From NCBI GenBank assembly GCA_045130475.1, contig JBGUPU010000012.1:25667-89666 (forward strand): a stretch of 64,000 nt of DNA, written 5' to 3'. Shown here in pieces: positions 58,307-64,000 of this stretch; position 1 is the first letter of the stretch, and each line of letters begins with the position of its first letter. The notes below the pieces were generated by a model that was given only the letters and a program-made list of their open reading frames with translations, was not told where the DNA came from and did no database searches. Both the position numbers and the translations under genes were made by a program. The DNA comes from CAG-791 sp045130475. GTDB lineage: Bacteria > Bacillota > Clostridia > Lachnospirales > Lachnospiraceae.

Positions 58307-58370
58307 AATGGGCAGGTGCTCTTTCGGGCAGAGGGATCAGCGAGGAATCATTAAAAAGGAACAAGGCACT

Positions 58371-59189
58371 ATGGATAAGATCCTGTCTCTTCCGGGCAGA
58401 GGAAACACCTATTTTTATTTTTCACAGATGGGAAAGGACGGTTTTTCCGGGGAGCAGCAGAGCTATATCCGGGACCTGATACGGGAATACCGGATCCGGT
58501 TTTCCGGACTGGAGATCTCAGCAGTATGGGATTTCGGAATGGAAGAGGGTACACGGTACGAAAATGAAAAGTACGGTGTCTTTGCCGACTGCCGTGACCT
58601 GGCAGTATCCAACAGAGATATGGCCTCCATCTCCTTCAACCAGATCCGTGTCAGCCGCATGCCCATGGATATTCCCCGGGAGGAACTGGAAGAGATTCTG
58701 GAGAATTATGAAAACGTCCGCCGGATTTCTGAAATGGCAGCCCAAAAGCGCCTGGAACTGATGTCACAGGGCACGCCCCCCGCCGGGATCCTGGAGGCTG
58801 TCAACAGGGAAGCTGCCTCTTTTTTTGAGAAGAGAGGTGTCTGCACCAGGACGCTGGGAGAGAATGATTATCCCGGCAGGATCGCACCGGGACCGCACAA
58901 CCAACTGGCTTTGGAAGATCCGCTTTTTGCGGATGTCTGGGCGGTCCGTCAGCTGGAGGAGACTATGAGCATCCGCCGCCTGACCGTACATGAGATCGGC
59001 CATGCGGTCTCCGATGCCTACGGAGTCTCCCGGGACAAGCGCATCCGAAAGCTCCTCTCCGGGTGCAGGGACGGATTCGAAGACAGGGAGGAATTCTGCG
59101 CGGAGTGCTTTATGGCCTCTGAACTGACTGACAGGATCCCGCTGGCAAACAGGGTCGCTGCGGTTTACCGGGCCTGCGCAGGCCTGTAA
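58371..59189 (+). CDS. HExxH metallopeptidase-like protein (large)
   Basis: A 272-residue protein with the zinc-binding motif VHEIGH at 206-211 and Glu245 in EFCAECFMAS, the arrangement of HExxH...ExxAExF metallopeptidases like those linked to phage head or peptidase-toxin proteins. The ATG at 58371 follows AAAAAGGAACAAGG; an upstream opening to 58197 overlaps the previous gene. The N-terminal half (GNTYFYFSQMGKDGFSGEQQ and an EDYENVRRIS-like region) has no identified fold. No signal peptide. With the smaller HExxH gene it may form a peptidase pair around the phosphatase; this is inferred only from gene order. Confidence 0.7.
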   Translation: MDKILSLPGRGNTYFYFSQMGKDGFSGEQQSYIRDLIREYRIRFSGLEISAVWDFGMEEGTRYENEKYGVFADCRDLAVSNRDMASISFNQIRVSRMPMDIPREELEEILENYENVRRISEMAAQKRLELMSQGTPPAGILEAVNREAASFFEKRGVCTRTLGENDYPGRIAPGPHNQLALEDPLFADVWAVRQLEETMSIRRLTVHEIGHAVSDAYGVSRDKRIRKLLSGCRDGFEDREEFCAECFMASELTDRIPLANRVAAVYRACAGL

Positions 59190-59340
59190 TTGCCTGACGC
59201 ACCGGTATGCTTCTCATCGGCTTTTTTCAACGGTTTTTAACTGTTTTATAGTAAAAACCATTTCAGGAATGGACATGCAGGCTTTTACTGTAGTACTATA
59301 TCAATGCTGCTCAGCACTTTTATGACAAGGAGGAAATGAC

Positions 59341-59865
59341 ATGAAAACACTTGACGAGTTTATCCGTGTAATCCCTGATTTTCCGGCACCGGGAGTAATG
59401 TTCCGTGATATCACAACTGTTTTTCAGGATGCAGACGGCATGAAGCTGGCTATCGACAAGATGCAGGAAGCTGTGAAGGATCTGGACTTTGACGTGATCG
59501 TCGGTGCGGAATCCCGCGGTTTTATCTTCGGCGCCGCAATGGCTTACAACCTGCACAAGCCCCTGTCCCTTGCGCGCAAAAAAGGAAAACTTCCCTGGAA
59601 GACAGAGTCCGTCGATTATGATCTGGAGTATGGAAAAGCAACTCTGGAGATGCATATCGACGCGATCAAGCCCGGACAGAAGGTTCTGCTCGTGGATGAT
59701 CTGCTGGCGACCGGCGGAACCGTCAAGGCGGCAGCTGAGCTGATTGAAAAGCTCGGCGGCGAAGTGGCCGGAATCCTTGTCATGATCGAATTGAAGGGCC
59801 TCGAGGGAAGGAAAAAACTTGAGGGATACCGCGTGGATGCAATCATTTCTGTTGACGGAAAGTGA
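59341..59865 (+). CDS. apt: Adenine phosphoribosyltransferase
   Basis: Salvages adenine to AMP with PRPP. The 174-residue protein has the short N-terminal hood (MKTLDEFIRVIPDFPAPGVMFRDITT), AESRGFIFGAAMAY near 55-70, and the PRPP-binding motif LLVDDLLATGGTVKAA at about 117-132. The RBS GACAAGGAGGAAATGAC is ideal. It stands alone between a weak upstream inverted repeat (GGTTTTTAAC/GTAAAAACC, 59232-59259) and a terminator. It may work with the nucleoside uptake genes at the end of the window, but they are not linked. Confidence 0.96.
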   Translation: MKTLDEFIRVIPDFPAPGVMFRDITTVFQDADGMKLAIDKMQEAVKDLDFDVIVGAESRGFIFGAAMAYNLHKPLSLARKKGKLPWKTESVDYDLEYGKATLEMHIDAIKPGQKVLLVDDLLATGGTVKAAAELIEKLGGEVAGILVMIELKGLEGRKKLEGYRVDAIISVDGK

Positions 59866-59915
59866 TCCGGATTTAAGTTCCGTTTGAGCGGATATTACTA
59901 TACAGACCGGCTTGT

Positions 59916-59952
59916 AACAGTCACGCCTTTGACAGGGCGTGACTGTTATTTT
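59916..59952 (+). terminator. Terminator after apt
   Basis: AACAGTCACGCC and GGCGTGACTGTT around a short loop, followed by ATTTTC. The arm is related to the dispersed GGGCGTGACAGTAAC repeat. Confidence 0.75.
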
Positions 59953-59987
59953 CGGGGAAAATATGAGAAAGCTTCCTTCCGCGGCTA

Positions 59988-60027
59988 TTGACAGGCTGTC
60001 TGCAAAGCGCTATTATGCACTTTGCAG
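59988..60027 (+). promoter_or_regulatory. Promoter and operator-like dyad of serA
   Basis: TTGACA (59988-59993), a 17-base spacer and TATTAT (60011-60016). CTGCAAAG (60000-60007) and CTTTGCAG (60020-60027) form an 8-bp inverted repeat with 12 bases between, centred on the -10, which is a good repressor site. Confidence 0.65.
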
Positions 60028-60148
60028 CGTTAATCAATTAAAATATTAGCCCGCAAATCAGCTGCTGACCGGCAGATACAGCCGGGGAGTGACTGACGAG
60101 CAGTGTAAATATTGACGGCAGATCATCAGGAAGGAAACAGGAAGAAAC

Positions 60149-61321
60149 ATGTTTAAATACGCCTGTCTCAATAATATTTCCCAAAAGGGACTCAGCAAAT
60201 TCACCGATCAGTATGAGCTGACTGACAATGTACAGGAAGCGAACGGCATTCTGGTCCGCAGTGCTTCCATGCACGGCATGGAATTCTCCGACGAGACGCT
60301 TGCTATCGCCCGCGCGGGCGCAGGTGTCAACAATATTCCGATCGACGAGTGCGCGAAAAAGGGTATCGTCGTTTTCAATACACCCGGTGCCAACGCAAAC
60401 GGCGTCAAAGAGCTTGTTTTCGCCGGCATGCTCCTGGCTTCCCGTGACATCGTAGAGGGTGTCGACTGGGTGCGCGCAAACTGGAACAACGAGGACATTG
60501 CCAAGATCGCGGAGAAAGAGAAAAAGAGATTTGCAGGCACAGAGCTGCAGGGCAAGAAGCTCGGTATTATCGGACTGGGCGCCATCGGCGTACAGGTTGC
60601 CAACACAGCCGTCAATCTCGGCATGCAGGTCTACGGATACGACCCCTATGTCTCTGTCGATTCCGCCTGGCATCTGTCCAGCCGCATCCATCATGTCATC
60701 CGTATCGAGGATATCTATGATGTCTGCGATTATATTACGATCCATGTTCCTGCCCTTCCCTCCACAAAGGGAATGATTGATGACCATGCCATCGCCATGA
60801 TGAAGACCGGTGTGATCCTGATCAATATGGCGCGCGACGTTCTGGTCGATGAGGAGGCGGTTGTCCTTGCTCTGCGTGCCGGAAAGATCCGCCGCTATGT
60901 CTCTGATTTTCCTAATTCGACGGTCGCCGGCCGCCGCGGCTGCATCACCATCCCTCACCTGGGTGCATCCACCGAGGAAGCAGAGGACAACTGCGCCGTC
61001 ATGGCAGTCGAGCAGCTATCTGACTATCTGGAGAACGGCAATATCAAAAACAGTGTCAACTATCCCAACTGTGACCTGGGAAAATGTGAGACCGGAAACC
61101 GTCTCTGTGTCTTCCACGATAATAAGGCCAATATGATCACCCGTTTCACCGGGATCATCGGCAGCTCCGACGTCAACATCGCCGGTATGGCCAGTAAGTC
61201 CAGGGGAGAAGTCGAGTATACGCTCTTTGATCTTGACAACGCTCCCGCGGAGGATCTGATCAACGAGATCCGCAGGGTTCCCGGTGTCTACCGCGTCCGC
61301 GAGATCTGCAGAAAAGGCTGA
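60149..61321 (+). CDS. serA: D-3-phosphoglycerate dehydrogenase
   Basis: NAD-dependent first step of serine synthesis. The 390-residue protein has the family N-terminal substrate domain, the Rossmann motif KLGIIGLGAIGVQVAN (about 133-148), the NMARDVLVDEEAVVLAL motif with the catalytic Arg, and IPHLGASTEEAEDN with the catalytic His. A C-terminal ACT domain (about 320-390) starts at NRLCVFHDNKANMITRFTG, which usually confers serine inhibition or binding. No serC or serB is near. The RBS AGGAAGGAAACAGGAAG is strong. Confidence 0.93.
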   Translation: MFKYACLNNISQKGLSKFTDQYELTDNVQEANGILVRSASMHGMEFSDETLAIARAGAGVNNIPIDECAKKGIVVFNTPGANANGVKELVFAGMLLASRDIVEGVDWVRANWNNEDIAKIAEKEKKRFAGTELQGKKLGIIGLGAIGVQVANTAVNLGMQVYGYDPYVSVDSAWHLSSRIHHVIRIEDIYDVCDYITIHVPALPSTKGMIDDHAIAMMKTGVILINMARDVLVDEEAVVLALRAGKIRRYVSDFPNSTVAGRRGCITIPHLGASTEEAEDNCAVMAVEQLSDYLENGNIKNSVNYPNCDLGKCETGNRLCVFHDNKANMITRFTGIIGSSDVNIAGMASKSRGEVEYTLFDLDNAPAEDLINEIRRVPGVYRVREICRKG

Positions 61322-61425
61322 GAAGGAATTCTTCCGGCTTTTCGGGGCGGGCGGGGATATCCTGAAAAGATTCCGCCTCCGCGAACCGGAAATCGAACAA
61401 TAAAAGATAAAAACATGAAAAACAT

Positions 61426-61466
61426 AAAAAGCAGTGCACCTGTCTGACAGGACGCACTGCTTTTTT
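61426..61466. terminator. Bidirectional terminator after serA
   Basis: AAAAAGCAGTGC and GCACTGCTTTTTT pair, with an inner CCTGTC/GACAGG stem. It serves serA and the minus-strand LOG gene. Confidence 0.85.
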
Positions 61467-61565
61467 GAATGTTCATGAATATGTATGAAAAATAGCTCCG
61501 GCTGCCCTGCTGCGGGGCCGCGCAGACCTGCAGATTACGGATCCGTTCTGCAGCAGGCGCTCTGG

Positions 61566-62129
61566 TCAGCGGGCATTCCTGCGCTGGCGGGGAAGAGAGT
61601 GTTCAATGTGCCATGCGGCTGAATCGACATTCTTTGCGAAAAAAACTTTCTGGAAATCGGTTTTGTCCAGGAAACCTTCTTCTACCATTTTGCTCAGCAT
61701 GGCTTTGAGCGGATCATAGAAGCCCTCAATGTTCAGAAGGACGGCGGGTTTCTCGGTGCGCCCGAGTTTCTTCTGCGAGATGACTTCGGCAATCTCCCCC
61801 AGGGTTCCGGTTCCACCGGGGAAAGCGATAAAGGCATCGCCAAGCTCGATCATTTTCGCGCGGCGCTCTTCGATGGTCTCGGTCTCGATCAGTTCGGTGA
61901 GACGGTCGTGCTGCATTTTCTGTTCCAGGAAGAAGGTGGGTTCAACACCGATCACTTCGCCGTTGTGCTCCAGCACAGCATCTGCCAGGACGCCCATCAG
62001 ACCGATCTTGCTTCCGCCGTAGACCAGTTTGTGTCCGTTTTCACCGATCCATTTTCCGAGTGATTTCGCTTCGAATAAATACATCTGGTCATCGCCCATG
62101 TTGGCTCCAAGAAAGACAGTGATATTCAT
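61566..62129 (-). CDS. LOG family Rossmann-fold protein (cytokinin riboside monophosphate phosphoribohydrolase-like)
   Basis: A 187-residue protein of the LOG/TIGR00730 group that hydrolyses nucleoside 5'-monophosphates carrying a modified base to the base and ribose phosphate. The defining motif PGGTGTLGEIAEVI is at about 105-118, and the catalytic MIELGDAFIAFPGG segment precedes it. The N-terminus (MNITVFLGANMG) has the SxS/C-like binding loop in changed form. The RBS AAAAAGGAATC precedes the ATG. It is a single-gene unit read away from udk. Confidence 0.88.
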   Translation of the reverse strand: MNITVFLGANMGDDQMYLFEAKSLGKWIGENGHKLVYGGSKIGLMGVLADAVLEHNGEVIGVEPTFFLEQKMQHDRLTELIETETIEERRAKMIELGDAFIAFPGGTGTLGEIAEVISQKKLGRTEKPAVLLNIEGFYDPLKAMLSKMVEEGFLDKTDFQKVFFAKNVDSAAWHIEHSLPRQRRNAR

Positions 62130-62430
62130 AGTTTTGATTCCTTTTTATTCTGTGTTTGATTTGGAGTTTCCGACATTTCCTGTTCTTGTTACATTCCGCA
62201 CCTGCTCAAGAGATGAAAACCACACAAAAAGTCTCGAGTATAGCGCCGGTCCGATCAGTATCCGCAGTTGAAAGCATACTGTCACATCAATATTTATTAT
62301 ACCAAATATAAGCTATGCAATACAATAATAATGAAAATTATTTAACCCATCGGGACGCACAGAGGGATTATTCTGCTATAATGAAGTGGTGTATTTTTGC
62401 ATTTGTATCATGGCGGGAGGAACAGGCACG
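62130..62430. other. Divergent region between the LOG gene and udk
   Basis: No gene was seen. It holds the udk promoter (TGC plus TATAAT at 62377-62382) and AT-rich sequence. A weak leftward promoter for the LOG gene was not clearly recognised. Confidence 0.55.
62375..62382 (+). promoter_or_regulatory. Extended -10 promoter of udk
   Basis: TGCTATAAT just upstream; no good -35. The start codon lies about 45 nt beyond. Confidence 0.55.
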
Positions 62431-63045
62431 ATGGACACTATTCTGATCGGGATTGCGGGCGGCAGCGGCAGCGGAAAGACGACGCTGGCAAACAGCCTTG
62501 TGAATTATTTTGGAGAAGATGAGGTCAGTATTCTGCGCCATGACAATTATTACAAGCGTCATGATGAGATGAGCTATGAAGAGAGGGCCGGTCTCAATTA
62601 TGACCACCCCGATGCGTTTGACACGGACCTTTTGTGTGCGCATATCCGGGATCTGAAAGCTGGCCGCAGGATCGAGATGCCGGTCTATGACTACTCTGTC
62701 CACAACCGCTCGGATCAGACTACCCCGGTCCTTCCCAATCCCGTCATCATTCTGGAAGGAATCCTGATCTTCGCAGAGCCTGCTCTGGTGGATCTTATGG
62801 ACTTCCGCATCTTCGTCGACACAGATGCGGACGAGCGCATCCTGCGCAGGATCATGCGGGATGTAAATGAGCGCGGCCGCTCCCTGGAGAGCGTGATCCG
62901 CCAGTATCGTGACACTGTCAAACCCATGCATGACCAGTTTGTCGAGCCCAGCAAGAGAAAAGCCAATATCATCATTCCGGAAGGCGGCAGGAATCAGGCT
63001 GCCATGCAGTTCATTGTGGATTTCATCGAAAACCGTCTGCGGTAA
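62431..63045 (+). CDS. udk: Uridine kinase
   Basis: Phosphorylates uridine and cytidine with ATP or GTP. The ATG at 62431 follows CGGGAGGAAC; ATGs at 62386 and 62410 would start almost at the promoter. The 204-residue protein has the P-loop IAGGSGSGKTT at 8-18, HDNYYKRHDEMSYEERAGLNYDHPDAFDT (typical udk substrate region), and the FVDTDADERILRRIMRDVNERG motif with the conserved Arg residues. The next gene encodes a BMP-type nucleoside-binding lipoprotein, which fits uptake of nucleosides followed by phosphorylation. Confidence 0.95.
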   Translation: MDTILIGIAGGSGSGKTTLANSLVNYFGEDEVSILRHDNYYKRHDEMSYEERAGLNYDHPDAFDTDLLCAHIRDLKAGRRIEMPVYDYSVHNRSDQTTPVLPNPVIILEGILIFAEPALVDLMDFRIFVDTDADERILRRIMRDVNERGRSLESVIRQYRDTVKPMHDQFVEPSKRKANIIIPEGGRNQAAMQFIVDFIENRLR

Positions 63046-63157
63046 TTTCTGAAGGCTGCAAAACCTGTTCAGGGACTCTTTCTTATCCGGATCATCAACA
63101 ATATCGTAAATTCTGCAATTTTTTATACATTCTTGTTTCATGAAAAAGGAGGGAACT

Positions 63158-64000
63158 ATGAAAAAGTGCACCAGAAGGGCGCTGATTGCTCTTTGCCTGT
63201 GCCTGATCCTGCTTCTCCCTGCATGCCGGTTTGTCCGGCCCGGTGAGCTGACAGGCGGTTCGGGTACGGGCAGCGCGAGCGGCGCGACATCATCCATTGA
63301 CCTGGATATGGAAAACGTGGATGGAACCGGCTGGAAGATCGCGATGATCACCGACACCGGCGGCATCAATGACCAGTCCTTCAACCAGAGTGCCTGGGAG
63401 GGCCTTCAGGAGCTCAGCGAGGAAACAGGGGCGGAAGTCGCCTATATCGAGTCCAAACAGAGCGGAGATTTCCCGACCAACTTTGAGACACTGGTGGACA
63501 ACGGCAACTCTCTCTGCTGGGGCATCGGATTTGCCTGTGCGGATGCAGTCATGGAGGCGGCACAGTCTAATCCGGATGTGAACTTCGCCTGCGTGGACAA
63601 TGCCTTCGCGGATTCTCCCGACAATGTGACGGGCGTCGTCTTCCGGGCAGAGGAATCCTCCTTCATGGTGGGCTACATTGCAGCGGCAGTTTCCGAGACC
63701 GGCAAGGTCGGTTTCGTCGGCGGTATCGCCAGTGACGTCATTTCCCAGTTTGAATATGGCTATAAGGCGGGCGTCGCCTATGCAAACCGTGTCCTGGACA
63801 AGAATGTTCTTGTCACTTCCCAGTATGCGGAGAGCTTCTCCGATGCGGCCAAGGGCAAGAGTATTGCCAACAAGATGTTTACCGACGGCTGTGATATCGT
63901 CTATCACGCAGCAGGCGGCACAGGAACCGGCGTCATCGAGGCGGCCAAAGAAGCCGGAAAATTTGCCATCGGCGTCGACCGCGACCAGGCCTATCTTGCT
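63158..64000 (+). CDS. BMP family (PnrA-like) nucleoside-binding lipoprotein, partial
   Basis: Substrate-binding lipoprotein of a BMP-type ABC transporter, a group that usually binds purine nucleosides. The gene runs off the window, so only about 281 residues are visible. The signal is MKKCTRRALIALCLCLILLL, with the lipobox LLPAC (Cys24). The mature part has IAMITDTGGINDQSFNQSAWEGL, the classical BMP start, then CWGIGFACADAV, VDNAFADSPDNVTGVVFRAEESSFMVGYIAA and GGIASDVISQFEYGYKAGV, with YHAAGGTGTGVIEAA near the edge. The RBS AAAAAGGAGGGAAC precedes the ATG. The ATP-binding and permease genes should follow outside. Confidence 0.92.
   Translation, partial: MKKCTRRALIALCLCLILLLPACRFVRPGELTGGSGTGSASGATSSIDLDMENVDGTGWKIAMITDTGGINDQSFNQSAWEGLQELSEETGAEVAYIESKQSGDFPTNFETLVDNGNSLCWGIGFACADAVMEAAQSNPDVNFACVDNAFADSPDNVTGVVFRAEESSFMVGYIAAAVSETGKVGFVGGIASDVISQFEYGYKAGVAYANRVLDKNVLVTSQYAESFSDAAKGKSIANKMFTDGCDIVYHAAGGTGTGVIEAAKEAGKFAIGVDRDQAYLA

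Noticed and set aside
62386..62430. Upstream in-frame ATGs of udk
   Set aside because: They lie at or just after the predicted transcription start and lack an RBS, while ATG 62431 has GGGAGGAAC.
1..64000. tRNA and rRNA genes
   Set aside because: No cloverleaf-like or rRNA-like sequence was noticed in the gaps by eye; a dedicated covariance search was not possible.

Overview
The window looks like the chromosome of a Gram-positive anaerobic Firmicute, most likely a member of the Lachnospiraceae (Clostridia). The reasons are the moderately high GC coding sequence with strong AGGAGG-type ribosome binding sites and TTGACA/TATAAT promoters, FMN and glycine riboswitches, two-subunit (PyrB+PyrI) aspartate transcarbamylase, SpoIIE-type phosphatases, a GerMN lipoprotein, SdpRI, DUF5721/DUF6320-type proteins and CAP/Ig surface proteins. 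No rRNA or tRNA gene was seen. The species cannot be fixed from the sequence.

Layout. 1-4.9 kb: stress and housekeeping genes (1-Cys peroxiredoxin, Hsp20, Nudix hydrolase, DegV, MarR regulator, Maf). 4.9-8.4 kb, minus strand: a TtcA-like tRNA thiolation enzyme, pyrB-pyrI, and two small conserved proteins. 8.6-14.5 kb: arginine synthesis, with argG on the minus strand and a GNAT gene plus argJ-argB-argD on the plus strand, separated by an AT-rich region with candidate ArgR boxes; argC is absent. 14.6-16.2 kb: a sodium:alanine/glycine symporter behind a glycine riboswitch. 16.4-19 kb: a FAH-family enzyme, a zinc-ribbon protein and an unusual NifX-like/SlyD fusion. 19-23.4 kb: FMN riboswitch followed by ribD-ribE-ribBA-ribH. 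23.5-26.4 kb: two CorC/CNNM-type membrane proteins. 26.5-29.8 kb: one polypeptide that joins a GH5 cellulase, a BcsA-like cellulose synthase and a PilZ-like domain. 30-31.2 kb: sdpR-sdpI with two operator palindromes around its promoter.

31.4-43.3 kb: an acyltransferase/DUF6320/esterase cluster, a sensor-linked SpoIIE phosphatase, a YedK/HMCES protein with a repeat insertion, comEA, a response regulator-kinase-GerMN lipoprotein cluster (same layout as actinobacterial MtrAB-LpqB), and the 5' half of comEC. comEA and comEC carry near-duplicate promoter, leader and RBS modules.

43.3-46.8 kb is the odd part: an AT-rich island with a compact CBASS-like pair (CD-NTase plus S-4TM pore-forming effector), a decayed gene, and the N-terminal part of a DUF499 antiphage-type ATPase. 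It breaks comEC on its left. On its right it runs into a giant CAP-domain surface protein that has lost most of its signal peptide. Three genes are therefore cut at two junctions, which points to a deletion/replacement event in a defence island or to a chimeric assembly.

46.8-64 kb: the surface protein with 11 Cys-pair repeat modules, a formate dehydrogenase remnant, a second SpoIIE phosphatase, a 2-hydroxyacid dehydrogenase, a lipoprotein, an aldo/keto reductase, two HExxH metallopeptidase-like proteins around a histidine phosphatase, apt, serA, a LOG-family protein, and udk with a BMP-type nucleoside-binding lipoprotein running off the right edge.
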